DNA of 64,000 nt, taken from positions 5,543,501-5,607,500 of the forward strand of contig CM072345.1 of the NCBI GenBank assembly GCA_036874045.1. Reading direction: 5' to 3'. Under the pieces are notes generated by a model. The model saw only the letters and a list, made by a program, of their open reading frames with translations. It ran no database searches and was not told where the DNA came from. The first letter of the stretch is position 1. Each line of letters starts with the position of its first letter. Of this stretch, positions 1-11,581 are shown one piece after another. The stretch is from Cymodocea nodosa (lineage: Eukaryota; Streptophyta; Magnoliopsida; Alismatales; Cymodoceaceae). Made by a program: the position numbers and the translations under genes.

Positions 1-73
1 GAATAATTTACATTTACATTCAGTAAGATATTTTTTAATACAAATATAAGTATAAGTAGACGAACAATACAAT

Positions 74-1951
74 TTAATCTTTCTTCCTAATGTCATTTAC
101 TTCCTTCTAGAGCTTTTCTAATTATTGCTCTAATTGATTTATTCGATCTATAGCTCCAATAATGTCTCTAGAAGGTACAGATATTTTAGTAGCTGCAACA
201 TTGTAGTTTCTGTATTCTTTTACTAAAATGGTTCTTGATCTTATCATTTTTGATGTACATTTCGTGGAGTCAATATAGTCCACCATTAATATAGGTATCA
301 AATCTCCATAAAATAGTTTCTTCTTTGTAGATTTTATATTAGATAGGAAGACTTGACACCAATTAACTTGGATTTTATTCACAACTTCATATGTGGCCCA
401 TTTGACAAACTGACTTAATTCAATATCATGGCCTTGTCGTTGGTAGACATTTTTAATCAAAATGTTAGCTACCATGTGTGCTTTACCATTCAAATTCTTC
501 AGTCTATTTAATAATGGCACACCAGGATTGATAGCTAAATTGTCCTTGATTTCCTGTTATGTCCACTCAACGATAGTTGTACTTTCCAAAATTTCTTTCC
601 CTTCATTTTTCAATCCTAAAATGTTGTGGAGAAGCTCTGATGTTATCTGTACATCAACTTGCTCCACGTTGGAAATTAATTTTCCTTCTTCCTCTCTCAA
701 ATTTGCATAGAAATAGGGCACTAGATTTTTATATATTACATGCCCTCTCTATTGAGAAATAAATTGCAGTAGACCTTGAAACTCAAATAGATCCTTAATT
801 TCTTACATTCCGTCCTAGTTTACTGGCCTACTATAAATAATATCATAACCCCTAATCTCTTGATATTTATTATATACTAATCTGCATTGTCACTATTCTT
901 TCTGATTCTGTGGTAGATTGGGATGGAGTCACGGGCAAATCAGTTTCTGCCCTAATTTTTGTTTCTTCTGTTTGTATAGGTTGTAGATTAGTTTCAGCCT
1001 ATTTTTCTTCTTCTCTTTGCTCTTGCTGCTACTGCTCTTGCTCCTCCTTAGAATTAGATAGCAGGTCTACAAAAATTGGCTCTACAGGCCCTACTGATAT
1101 TTGCATCTCAGATTTAATCTCTTCTTGATGTTCAAGCACTATCTCTTTTCCTTTCCTTCTTCTAATTAACTGTGTCTAGTCTTCCTCTTCTTCTTCTAAG
1201 ATTAAATCTACTAAAATGGGCTCTGCAGGCCCTCGAGCCATAGATACTGGCTCTTTTTGTTTTACTCTTTCTATAATTATTTCTTTAGCAGTAGGTATGG
1301 CAATGACTTCCTAATGTTGCTCTATTTTAATTTTGTATTAGCCCTTCAACTTTTCTTCTGCCTGCCTTCTCTTTATAGCATCATATAGAATATGTGCCTT
1401 GGCCATAGCCATTTCTTCATTATCTCCTTGGTCTTTTGCTATTTTGACCAAGCTAGCAAACTCTTTATCTTCTTCTTCAGTTCTCGACTAAACAAATGCT
1501 ATTCGTGATAATGGTTCTATTGGCTATTCCTCAGGGACAGGTCTTTCAGCAGTCGATTCCTCTTGTTCTTCAGTTGCATGTTCTTCAGTTCCTTTCCTTT
1601 GTTGTTCCCAGATTGCCCATCGTGCATGTCCACCAATGCATATTTTGAACCATAGTTAGGACTTACATTGGATTAATTCTAGGGCAACTTCATTATTTGG
1701 TTTGATTTGTCTTTCTCTACTTACAACAACTTCTGTTGCTACTTTGATTCTCATTTCCATAATCTGAGGTATTTTTATGCCTAAATCCACTAAAACTTTT
1801 CTCTAGTAGAAAGGTCAGATTCTACCTTTTGTAGTTCTTTTTCCCGTGTTGTATTTTTGATCTTCTTCTTCGTGTGCCATTCTTTAGATTCTTTAAGAAA
1901 TCTTGTCATGTCAACTGCTTCCTCTTAGAACTCTGGTGTCATCTTTGTCAT
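74..1951 (-). pseudogene. Athila env-like ORF (AthA), broken
   Basis: Start chosen at the ATG at 1951, which aligns with the start of the AthB copy (23850). The N-terminal third is charged and Glu/Lys/Gln-rich; the C-terminal third (about 74-560) has the recognisable core: NLNGKA, IANIL-like VANILIKN, QRQGHDIE, ATY, NKIQVNW, KKLFYGDL. This core matches the copia env-like ORFs here at roughly 35-40% by eye and belongs to the family annotated in plants as env-like protein or 'putative plant transposon protein'. The tail ends in a heptad-like Leu/Glu/Lys stretch. Several in-frame stops are present: the frame opens to 520 then hits TAA at 122, and the AthB alignment suggests the original stop was near 74. 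Function is unknown. No signal peptide is visible. Confidence 0.75.
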
Positions 1952-2045
1952 CGTGGAGTAATGGAACGGAACAGAATCGCTCTGTTCTCTTCTGTTCTAA
2001 GTTCTAAATGAGTCTACGGATAATGCCCCCAAATCCTAAGTTTTA

Positions 2046-2054
2046 GTATAAATA
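2046..2054 (-). promoter_or_regulatory. TATA-like box upstream of AthA env-like ORF
   Basis: TATTTATAC on the minus strand, about 95 bases before the env-like ATG. The identical 9-mer sits about 80 bases before the env-like ATG of CopB (36386-36394). AthB has TATTTAAAC at the matching place. That the box works as a promoter is inference. Confidence 0.45.
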
Positions 2055-2089
2055 AACCCTAAGTTTAGGTAGGTAATCAGGTCAGTTTC

Positions 2090-2640
2090 CCACACAAACT
2101 CTCACTCTCTCATTTACCACTCTGTGGAATTACAGTTAACTTCACAGACTAAGTCCATGGACTTAACTACAGTACTCCGTTGAATTACAGTTAACTCAAC
2201 GGCGTAAGTTCGTTAACTTATCCTAGACTCAATGGAGTAAGTTCGCTGAGTTAAGTGTAACTCAACAGACTTTCTGTAAAGTTATAACTAATAAAAATAC
2301 TTATAATAATAATTTTTACTTCGGTCAAGATCGAAGAATTTTCGGTCTAACCGACTCTTAATTTTTTTTCAACATTTTAACATTTCGGTCAAACCGTTAT
2401 ATTCCTCGGTTGAACCGAAATTAAATATTCTGTTTTTTTTTTCTCTTACTAGTTGAACCGATACTATGCTTTAGTAAAATCGACATTTTTACTTAATATA
2501 ATATATAGATTTTTTTATGTTTTTATGTTTCGATCAGATCGATGGATCCTATCGGTTGAACCGCAACGATTTTTTTCTTTTAATATACGTTTCGGTAAAA
2601 CCGATAATTTTTTTCAGTTGAACTATGACTATGCTTAAAT
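2090..2640. repeat. Spacer between pol and env of AthA: short palindromes of two classes
   Basis: No gene. Bases 2120-2275 hold copies of an inverted repeat of the form CCGTTGAATTACAGTTAACT plus its closing CAACGG. Bases 2310-2635 hold copies of a second class, cores TTCGGT(2-4 nt)AACCGA, such as CGGTTGAACCGAAA near 2406. Both classes recur in the same spacer of AthB (24020-24310). Confidence 0.7.
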
Positions 2641-2681
2641 AAGGTTTTTTTTTTTTTTAAACATACTTTGAAAATTTCTTA

Positions 2682-3789
2682 CTAAGTAAAGCTCAAGTAG
2701 TCCTCTACTCTTACTTCTTCTATAATTCCAAAAGAACTTTTTGGTATTTTCAAAATAGGTCTAAGTCTTTGTCCATTTACTTTAAATATATTCTGATTTT
2801 TAGGATTTTCAATTTCAATAGCTCCATAGGAATAAATATTTCGAATTATGTAAAGTCCTACCCACCTACATCTTAATTTTCCTAGATGGTTATGGAATCT
2901 AGTCATGTAAAGATATTCTTCTTGTCCTATTTCAAAGGTTTTTGGAATAATTTTCTTGTCATGCCAAAACTTCATTTTCTCTTTTTCTCTTACAGTTTTC
3001 GAATAAGCTTCATTCCTAAATTCTTCTAATTCAATCAATTGCATTTTTCTATTTTCAGTAGCTTGATTTAAATTAGTGTTCAAAGTTTTTAATGCCCAAT
3101 AAACTTTATGTTCAATTTCAACTGGTAAATTACAACTTTTTCCATATATTAGCCTAAAAGGTGACATACTTAAGCTTGTCTTATAAGCAGTTCTATAAGC
3201 CCAAAGTGCATCTATTAATCTATTAGCCCAATCTGTTCTAGTAGGATTTACTACTTTTTCTAATATTAACTTAATTTGTTTGTTTTCACTTTTTACTTGT
3301 ACACTTGTTTGTAGATGATATGATGTTGCAATTTTGTGATTTACTCCATATTTCTTCATTAAGGCTTCAAAACTTCTATTACAGAAATGAATTCCTCTAT
3401 CACTAATAATAGCTTTAGGTATTCCAAATCTGGCAATTATATTAGTTCTTATAAAATGTATTACCACTTTGTTGTCATTTGTTTTTGTAGGAATAACTTC
3501 TATCCATTTAGATACGTAATCCTCCCCCAACAATATATAATTAAATTGATTAGACATAGGAAATGGACCCATAAAATCTATTCCCCACACATCAAAGATT
3601 TCAACCTCAATAATAGGATTAAGAGGCATCATATCCTCTTTGATATTTTTCTTATTTGTTGACATCTTAAACAACTTAAACAATATTTATGAGCATCTTT
3701 GAATAGTGTTGGCCAATAAAAACCACATTGTAGAATTTTGGCAGCAATTTTCCCTGAACCAAAATGCCCTCCACATGCTTGGTCATGGT
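2682..3789 (-). pseudogene. Athila integrase, C-terminal part (AthA)
   Basis: Integrase joins the DNA copy into the genome. On the minus strand, the HHCC zinc-finger end (CLSCLRCQQ) lies at about 3650-3700, followed by the core with WGIDFMGP (first Asp) and IISDRGIHF (second Asp). The place of the catalytic Glu reads QVKSENKQ, so Glu has become Lys; AthB keeps QVESANKQ. A one-base deletion near 3632 shifts the zinc finger out of frame with the core. The downstream GPY-like region contains the MKFWHDKK motif with its Trp intact. The solo LTR at 3795 separates this from the N-terminal residues of integrase. Inactive on two counts. Confidence 0.88.
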
Positions 3790-4070
3790 AGAAATGTTAG
3801 GAACAAATGGCTTCACTAGAGGGGGGGTGAATGGAGAACAATGTGAATTTAAGCCTATTTTTCACTTTACTAACTAATTTGATTAATCAGTTTGCACAAG
3901 TAATAATCAGATAAAAATATCATGCACAGCGGAAATAAAGGTAAGAAACACAAGAGAATTTTAGGTCGTTCACCAACTCGGCTAGTCCACCCCCAAGGGT
4001 CACTTGGGCTTCACTAAGTGTCTCAACACTTACACACTTGCTTTCAGGTCGAAGCAAGAACCAACCACAC

Positions 4071-4221
4071 AGAAGTTTTCAGGTATAAACTCTAGAAAAC
4101 CAACACTCAGAAGTTTTCAGGTATAAACTCTAGAAACCAACACTCAGAAGTTTTTAAGTATAAACTCTAGAAAACCAATACTCAGAAGTTTTCAGGTATA
4201 AACTCCAAAAAACCAACCTCT
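4071..4221. repeat. Four tandem copies of a 38-base unit in the solo LTR
   Basis: Units start at 4071, 4109, 4146 and 4184, each beginning AGAAGTTTTCAGGTATAAAC. The CopC LTR (near 48868) has a single copy, so the expansion is specific to this LTR. Confidence 0.85.
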
Positions 4222-4574
4222 TGAGTTTTCAGGTCAAAACTCAAACCAACAACTGAATGAAGCTTTTAGGTTGAAGCCACGAACCAAATGATCCTTCTTG
4301 GATCAGACTTTTAGCACATGGAGAGCTTTAAGAATCTTCTTGTAAATCCAGCTTTCAATCGATTCTTTGTTGAACTAAATTTGAGCTTTCTTCTATATCA
4401 ATAATTGATCTGCAATGTATATTGTATCTCTGTATGTAATTGTATCTGTAATCTCACTTGTAAGCTCTTTTTGAATACTGAATGATCTAACTGTATATAT
4501 GCTTGAATATCCAACGATCATATTTTCTCCTCAACGGATTTATTCTACTGTACTTGATTTGACTTCAGTCCCAA

Positions 4575-5440
4575 ATACGATAAGTTACCGTTCAGAAAGA
4601 TATTTCAAGATATCCTTTCGATTTTCTTAACCTTTTAGATAGTTAGCTATGTAACTCTCCGAAGAATGTTTGTAACTCACCAAAAGATCACTTAAGTCTT
4701 TCTACTATGTAGGATTCCAGATCATACAATGCGAGCTATCATTCAATCGGATACTTGTAGCTATAACTTACCGAACTGTTACTTAACTATCGGATAGTTA
4801 GCTATAGTAACTCTCCATTAAGTTTCCAATTGCTTCAATTCAGCACGTGCATAAAAGACTGACTTAAGTTTCGGATGGTTATACCTGTAACTCACCGAAA
4901 CGCTTCAAGATTTCGAATAGTTATCTCCAGTAACTTTCCGATTTTCCTTTTAAGCTTCTGTTTGGATTTCTGCACGTGGGAAATTCAATGACTTAAGTTT
5001 CGGATAGTTAAACTGTAACTCATCGAAACTCTCTTGAAATTTCGGATAGTTATCTAACTCTCCGATTTTTCCTTTTAAGCTTTTAACTGTCGTCTTCTCC
5101 ATTCTACACGTGCGTAATAGGATAACTTAAGTTCCGGAAAGTTATACCTGTAACTCATTGAAAAAGTCGAATAGTTATCTTCTTAACTCTCCAAAAAATC
5201 CTTTAAGCTTCTGTTTTGAATTTCTACACGTGGTTAATTGAATGACTTAAGTTTCAGATAGTTAGCCTTTCTAACTTTCTGATTTTCCTTTTGCTTTCAG
5301 ATAGTTAACTCCTTAATTCTCCGATCATTCAACCAACTGCCTTTCATAACTCTCCAAAGGCTTTATAATTTTGGATAATTATTCTTCTAACTATCTGATA
5401 GTATTGTTGCTGCTTTAAACTTGCTCTTCGGATACTTAGA
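4575..5440. repeat. Palindrome and CACGTG array in copia LTR
   Basis: A degenerate tandem array with a period of about 120-134 bases. CACGTG occurs at 4844, 4973, 5107 and 5227. Each is followed by GACTTAAGTTTCGGATAGTTA-like sequence, then an imperfect inverted repeat CGGATAGTTA...TAACTCACCGAAA, then a second one CGGATAGTTAT...TAACTCTCCGA. CACGTG is the G-box core bound by plant bZIP and bHLH factors; use as an enhancer here is inference. Confidence 0.75.
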
Positions 5441-5609
5441 CCTGTAGTTGTCTGATTTTCCTATAGCTCTATAGCAGTATCTTCTGGAACTTTCTCCATC
5501 TGTTCGTCTACTTTCTGATCTTTTGCTGAGCTATCATATCTGTGAAATACAATTTGGTTTCCTCACATAGGTTTTTGCATTATCAAAATACTAGGGTCCT
5601 AACAAGAAA

Positions 5610-7266
5610 GGCAATATGCTTTGATATTCAGTTTCTGGAACACACCTTCTTAAAACTAAATCAAGACATTTCTTAAATATGTATGGGTCTTCCCAATAGT
5701 AATATTTTACTCTTGAAAAGAACAATTTCTTATCCTGTCTATTCCAATCCTTAGGTGTTAAACCAGTAATTAAGTAATTAACTATGTCTGCATACTAAGG
5801 TATTGTGTTGATGGTCATTAATTGTTCATCAGGAAAATTATCCTTAATGTCAATATTTGATTTTTTTATTTGTAATCTTGATAAATGATTTGCTACTACA
5901 TTCTCACAACCTTTTTTATCTTTAATTTCTAGATCAAATTCTTGTAATAATAATATCCATCGGATCAATCTAGGTTTAGTCTCTTTCTTTGCTATTAGGT
6001 GTTTTAAAGCTGAATGATCTATGTATATTATCACTTTAGCTCCAATCAAATATGATCTAAACTTTTCTAAGGCAAACACAACAACTAACAGCTCTTTTTC
6101 AGTAGTTGTATAATTAACTTGAGCATCATTTAAAGTTTTGCTTGCATAATAAATCACTCTAAGAGATTTTTCTATCTTTTGTCCCAACACTACTCCTACA
6201 GCAAAATCAGATGCATCGCACATTAATTCAAATAGATGGCTCCAATTAGGTGCTTGTATTATAGGACCAATCTAGGTTTAGTCTCTTTCTTTGCTATTAA
6301 GTGTTTTAAAGTTGAATGATCCGTGTATACTATCATTTTAGCTCCAATCAGATATGATCTAAACTTTTCTAAGGAAAACACAACAGCTAATAGCTCTTTT
6401 TCAGTAGTTGTATAATTAACTTGAGCATCATTTAAGGTTTTGCTTGCATAATGAATCACTTTAGGAGATTTTTCTATCTTTTGTCCCAACACTGCTCCTA
6501 CAGCAAAATCAGATACATTGCACATTAATTCAAATGGATGGCTCCAATCAGGTGCTTGTATTATAAGAGTTGAAATTAAGCTAGTTTTAAGCTTGAAAAA
6601 TGCTTCTTTGCAATTTTTATCAAAGTTGAATGAGACATCTTTTAATAGATTAGTTAAAGGTCTAGCTATGTTGCTAAAATCTTTAATAAATCTTCTATAA
6701 AATCCAGCATGTCCTAGAAATGATCTAATATCTTTTACTGATTTAGGTTCTTATAGATTAGAAATTACTTCTATTTTAGCTTTATCTACTTCAAACCCTT
6801 TCTTTGAAACAACATGTCTCAAGACTATTCCTTGCTTAACCATGAAGTGACATTTTTCCCAATTTTGAACTGGACTTTTTTCCACACAACATTTTAATAC
6901 TAGGTCTAAATTGCTTAAATATACTTCATATGAAGTTCCATAAATAGTAAAATCATCCATAAATATTTCTAAAAAATCTTCAGTCATTTTAGTGAATATG
7001 CCTTGCATACACCTTTGAAAAGTGGCTGGTGCATTGCATAATCTGAATGGCATTCTCTTAAAAGCATATGTTCCATTAGGATAGGTGAAAGTTGTTTTCT
7101 CTTGATCCTCTAATGTTACTGGAACTTGGTTATATTTTGAATACCCGTCTAGGAAGCAAAAATATTCTTGCCTTGCTAATTTCTCTAGCATTTGATCTAT
7201 GAAAGGTAAGGGAAAATGATCTTTCCTAGTCATATCATTCAGCTTTCTATAGTCTATACACACTCT
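5610..7266 (-). pseudogene. Athila reverse transcriptase, RNase H and integrase N-terminus (AthA)
   Basis: Minus strand, in order: RT from CIDYRKLN (7263) with [11 protein letters not shown], the catalytic FMDDFTIYG (about 6950) and the Athila linker; RNase H with [10 protein letters not shown] (first Asp), [16 protein letters not shown] (Glu) and DHSALKHL (Asp); then the chromosomal-side N-terminus of integrase with KKLFFSRVKYYYWEDP (about 5690). A 302-base tandem duplication within RNase H (5969-6572) shifts the frame. Stops include one at about 5795 where the family has Trp (PWYADIV), TAA at 6751 in the NLPEPK motif, and TAG at 7267. FMDD instead of YMDD is normal for Athila. Confidence 0.9.
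5969..6572. repeat. 302-base tandem duplication inside AthA RNase H
   Basis: Two direct copies, about 5969-6270 and 6271-6572, each running from the DHSALKHL end to the MCDASDF start of RNase H. They differ at many single bases, so the event is not recent. 302 is not a multiple of three, so the second copy is out of frame. AthB has one copy. Confidence 0.9.
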
Positions 7267-8712
7267 CTAGCCTAATTGAATTCTAGTAGGTATCAGGTCC
7301 TGACTTTCATTCCTAATAACTATTAATCCTAATTTCTTGGGAACTACATGGATTGGACTAACCTATGAGCTATTAGAAATCGGATAAATTATGTTATTAT
7401 CTAACCATTTCATTATTTCCTTCCTGACTACTTCTTGAAGGTTTGGATTTAATCTCCTCTTAGGAATTCTATTTGGTTTAGCATTCTCTTCTAAATATAT
7501 GTGGTGACAGCATAAAGTTACACTTAACCCTTTTATATCAGTCATAGTCCATCCTATTGCTTCTTTATAAGTTTTTACTACATCTTTTAATTTAGCAATT
7601 TGATCCTCTTTTAAATCTGAAGCAAAAATGATTGGACATATTCGTTTTTCTTCCAGAAATATATAGGTTAATTTAGGAGGTAAAGGTTTTAAATCTAAAT
7701 ATTGACCATCAGAAGCTAGAGCTCCTAATTGAACATTTTCATTTTCTTTGTAAATCTCTTCTTGATCTCCTTCTACATTTATGCTTTCACTTTCTTCTAA
7801 AGTTTTAGAATTTAGTTGCCTATTTAATTCTTCTTGAATCACATCATCTAGCATATCTCCTTCATCCTCTAAAAAGTCTATAGTATGTAAGGACATTTCT
7901 AACTCAAACTTTTCTGGTTTGAAAATGTTTAATTGAGTATCCTCATTACCATATGCTAACTTCATTACTCCAGTTTTACAATTTATAATAGCCCCTGATG
8001 TTGCTAAGAATGGTCTTCCCAAAATTAAAGATGTATCATGATTTTGATGCTTAATTTGTTGGGAATCCAAAATCACAATATCAATAGGATATATGAAGTT
8101 TTTGATTTTAATTAAAACATCCTCTATTTTTCCTCTAGGGTATCTTATACTTCTATCAACTAATTGAATAATAGTCCTAGTAGGAATTAAGCCTTCTAAT
8201 CCTAAGGATGCAAATATATCACTCGGCATAACATTTATACCTGCACCTAGGTCTATTAAGGTTCTTTCTAGAATGGTATTTCCAATGGTGCATGATATAA
8301 CAGGAATTCTAGGATCAGATAACTTTTTAGGAATTTGTGGCAGAAATAAGGAACTATTTTGCTCAACTAAAAAGACTTTCCTTAAAACTTTTCGCTCTCT
8401 TTTCTTAGTACACCAATCCTTAAGAAATTTAGCACAAGGTGGTATTTTCTGCAATAAGTCTAACAAAGGAATGTTTACTTGTACTTTTTCAAAAATTTCT
8501 CTAATTTTTTCTTGTTTTTCAGGAAATGTTTGTTGTAATCTTTCAGGATAGGGTGCTAATGATTGTGATTTAAAAGATTCTTTATCTTTCATTTCATTTG
8601 TTTGATCATTTTTAGTCTCATTTTCAGATTCAGATTTTTCTTTATTGATTTCTGTGTTTTCAGATATTACATTTTCATTATCATTTTGAATTTTCTTCTT
8701 ATCTACCTTCAT
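7267..8712 (-). pseudogene. Athila gag-pol linker and aspartic protease (AthA)
   Basis: Long open stretch on the minus strand (7363-8712). An N-terminal Lys/Glu/Asn-rich part is followed by the late gag segment (IREIFEKVQVNIPLLDLLQKI) and a retropepsin-like domain: TLIDLGAGINVMPSDIF with the Athila DLGA active site, then RYPRGKIEDVLIKI and the closing LGRPFLAT motif. The C-terminal part (IFLEEKRICPI to WLDNNIIYPISNSS) leads into RT. The ORF closes at 7363 where the family has Trp (SxW before VSP). It is joined to RT through TAG at 7267 in place of the Trp of the [11 protein letters not shown] motif; AthB carries the same stop. Confidence 0.88.
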
Positions 8713-9430
8713 ATTACTTTCTTTTTGAATTCTTGGTGGTATATCAATTCCAGATCTTAATGTTATACATACATCTTCTAGATTTTCATTACTTTCATGA
8801 TGTTTTTGTATTTATGATCTTCAATTGTTTTTAGTTTTAAATTGCAGTCTTTAAATTCTATTGTATTGGTATTTTCTTTTGTCTATATGTCTTACAAATT
8901 ATGTAAATCTGTAACATTAAATGTTTCATTTATGTTTTCCTATTGCATAACTTGTAATTTCATTGTAAATTCATCCAATGCTTTTAATTTTCTTTCTAGA
9001 TCATCTAATCTCAATGCATTCAATTTTTGATCGATTTTCATTATGATTTTTTAGTTTCGTATATGATATCAATTTTAGGTTTTGAATATTCTTTCCTATA
9101 GTTTAATTGATTAACTTCTTGTTGTTGACACATGTATTGTTCCAGTTGTCCATGTTTTACTCTAAGCTACGCTCTAGTCTATCATACCTATCTCAAACTT
9201 CCTTGTCTCTCAACATATTACACATTCTAAACTGACCATCAGTTGGGTAAATTATAGGATTCTCATACTCAGCTCTATTATATTGAATATAATTCATTTG
9301 TTGTTCATGTGATCTAACCATCTCCAACCGTCTTAGTTTCAAACAATCAGAGATATCGTGACCTTCCAAATTGTAGAATTCACATATGCTAACTACTGGT
9401 TTTAGAAATCTTTGAGCATAGCATATGCCA
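8713..9430 (-). pseudogene. Athila gag remnant (AthA)
   Basis: Only the C-terminal part of gag is left. At 9384-9343 the minus strand encodes CEFYNLEGHDISDC, which fits the CX2CX4HX4C zinc knuckle with the second Cys changed to Tyr (TGT to TAT). It is followed by LRRLEMVRSHEQQ and a coiled, Asn/Glu-rich region. A TGA stands at 9193 where CGA (Arg) is likely. Toward 8713 the sequence is broken by further stops. Upstream the leader begins at once, so roughly the first two thirds of gag are missing. Confidence 0.65.
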
Positions 9431-9606
9431 TATTCTCAATTATAAAATAAAACACACAACACTCTCTCTCTATTAAAACAAAATTGCACTCACAATTGCT
9501 TAGCTTCTCAATCCCTAACAACAGTGCCAGAAGACTTGTATCGATTTGTTAACTTCTATTTGTTAGGTGGCACCAGAGAACTTGATTAGTTCCCCGGCAA
9601 CGGTGA
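9431..9606 (-). other. AthA leader with two primer-binding-site-like sequences
   Basis: Athila elements usually prime from tRNA-Asp (TGGCGCCGTTGCCGGGGA). The minus strand shows two decayed matches: A at 9529-9512 (TGGCACTGTTGTTAGGGA) and B at 9606-9590 (TCACCGTTGCCGGGGAA). Each is flanked by CAAGTCTTCT, so the primer region looks tandemly duplicated with about 77 bases between copies. Confidence 0.55.
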
Positions 9607-11581
9607 TAGAAGACTTGTTTGTGGTTGTTAAGTTAATTCTTAAACTTACTTAATTTGTCTTTATACTTATATCAATAATTACTTTTAGAAGTAAACAAAC
9701 AACCTTTCACACAAATTAGATATTAATTCCAATTTGTGTTTAAACTGCAAGTGCATAGTGTATATTATTTTTGTGTACAAGTACAGGTCGATCCCATAGA
9801 GATTGAGTAAGAATTGTGTACTGTTTCAGTTTTTATAATAGAGTTTATATGTGTTCAGTTAAGCACTCCGTTGAGTTACAGTTAACACAACGGACTTAGT
9901 TTGTTGAGTTATGGCTAACTCAACAGATTGACCTCGTGGACTTAAGTTAACTCCATAAGCCTATCTTTCTAGTTAAATACTGCTATTTACAAAGGAATTC
10001 AGCCAACCATTGGGCGGTTCCACAGATTGTAAATAACATCAATTAAGCTCTTTAATGTTAGTTAATATTAGATTTATCATTAAGCAATACTAACATTCAG
10101 ATATTTCAAATAGTAACCATTAAAATCTTTAAGTATCTATAACGAATCAATTTAAGTAAATTGTAAAACTATTTTCTATTTTCTGAATCAAACAAACATT
10201 AAATATTCACAATACTGACAATGATAACATTAATCACGCTACAAAACAAACAATACAACACTTTAATACTAAATATAAACACAGATAATTTGTTGTTTTT
10301 GGTATTTTTGTTTTGATATGTTCCTGAAGATGAATGAAAGGTGAAATGTAAAAATCTCTATCGATAGTAAAAACTTCTGTCACTACATGTGACACGATTA
10401 CACTACTGAAAACTTAATCACTTACAATCTTGCCTCCTCTCCCTATAGAATCGCGAGTCCAAAATTGTAAGATGATCTCCTCTTCAGCATACTAGCATCA
10501 ACCTAAAACTAAGGCTAGAAGCTTTACGATCTCTTGAGATATGAGTCAGTGCTTGGTGAAAATGGCTTCTCTTCCCACGACGCGATCACTCTTCACAGTG
10601 ATTGTCAAGCACCGTGTTTGGCTCGGAATCGACCCGACATCAGGAAAGTATCCTCATAGACCTCCGATGGTTGGTGATTATGGTGGTGGTGTGGACTTTC
10701 AGGGAACTTCTAACGTTGCCTGTAGTTAGCACGGTTCTCTACACTTTTGCACACACACTTTTTCTTCATCTTTTATATTTATTACAGTGGTAACTACTTC
10801 TGCTTAAATGATTAGTTGGATTTCCTTCATTCATATCAACGATGGTGATTTCTTCTTTATTCCACGAGTGAATTCCTGCATGATATGTGCAATTGTGGTT
10901 TTCCTTCTGTTTCTACAACTACTATAGTGGCAAATTAGAAAATATCTAGTCCGTAGAGTTACAGATAATTCAGCAGACTTACTTCGTTGATTTAACTATA
11001 AAACACATGTAATAAAGAAATAAGTAGTTTAGATGTTTCAGATAGTTATAACTATAAATATCCGAAACTTATATGCATTTTGGATAGTTAGCACCTAACC
11101 TTCCGAAAGATAACTTAAGTCAAGTTTTCAGAATGCATCACATGTCCTCAGGCAGTTTTATGATAAAAAGATATTTCGGATACTTAAAAATCTAACTATC
11201 TGATGCTCAGATTCATTTCGGATAGTTACTAGATAACTTACTGAAAATTCATTTAAGTCATGCATTAAGGTTTCAACACGTGTATTCCAGGAAATAATAA
11301 AATATTCTTTAAGCATTTAAACATAACTATCCAATACATGCAATATAACTCTACGAAATAGCAAAAAATTCGGATACTTAAAAATTAAAAACCTACAACT
11401 TACCAATAGTTCAGAAATGTACTTAATTCACATTAATTCCCTGAAATTATGCAGATTCTTTCATTAAAGCATATAACAGTACAATTATAACATAATAGCT
11501 TAATTCTCATATGATAAGCTAAATATTATGCAATTAATCATCATTTAACCCTTAATATTATGCACTTTTTTATTCTAAACA
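9583..11581 (-). repeat. 5' LTR of AthA
   Basis: Aligns over its whole length with the 3' LTR of AthB (15500-17779). Outer end is TGTTTAGAAT on the minus strand at 11581. The inner end is set by alignment with AthB and overlaps primer-like copy B, so it is uncertain by about 30 bases. It contains TTGAGTTA/TAACTCAA palindromes (9865-9960), a GC-richer patch (10530-10740) with a short antisense ORF that I do not regard as a gene, and CGGATAGTTA-type palindromes (11035-11400). Confidence 0.8.

Larger units (their letters stand above)
3795..5604 (-). mobile_element. Solo copia LTR inserted in AthA integrase
   Basis: Begins TGTTAGGAAC and ends GGTCCTAACA, 1810 bases, flanked by the 5-base duplication AGAAA (3790-3794, 5605-5609). 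Removing it restores colinearity with the uninterrupted AthB integrase at about 25490. Same family as the CopC LTR and, in the other orientation, the CopG LTR (60544-62385). No internal region remains, so it is the usual product of LTR-LTR recombination. It holds a 38-base tandem repeat and the palindrome/G-box array listed separately. Confidence 0.93.
1..11581 (-). mobile_element. AthA: Athila-type Ty3/gypsy retrotransposon, 3' end outside window
   Basis: Read on the minus strand the order is LTR (11581-9583), leader with primer-site-like sequence, gag remnant, protease, RT, RNase H, integrase, palindrome-rich spacer, env-like ORF. The 3' LTR lies left of base 1. The RT box, the [13 protein letters not shown]-type linker and the DLGA protease place it in the Athila branch; an env-like ORF after pol is known for that branch. 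The right end (CTAAACA, 11581) cuts CopA within its pre-integrase region. A solo copia LTR interrupts the integrase. All ORFs are broken and most of gag is missing. Confidence 0.88.

Noticed and set aside
4575-5440. Regularly spaced palindromic repeats resembling a CRISPR array
   Set aside because: Repeats are degenerate, spacers are also repeated, no cas genes occur, and the context is plant LTRs.
10541-10729. Small ORF on the plus strand of the AthA LTR, with a homologue at 16426
   Set aside because: It is antisense to the element, substitutions are mainly non-synonymous transitions, and the C-termini differ completely.
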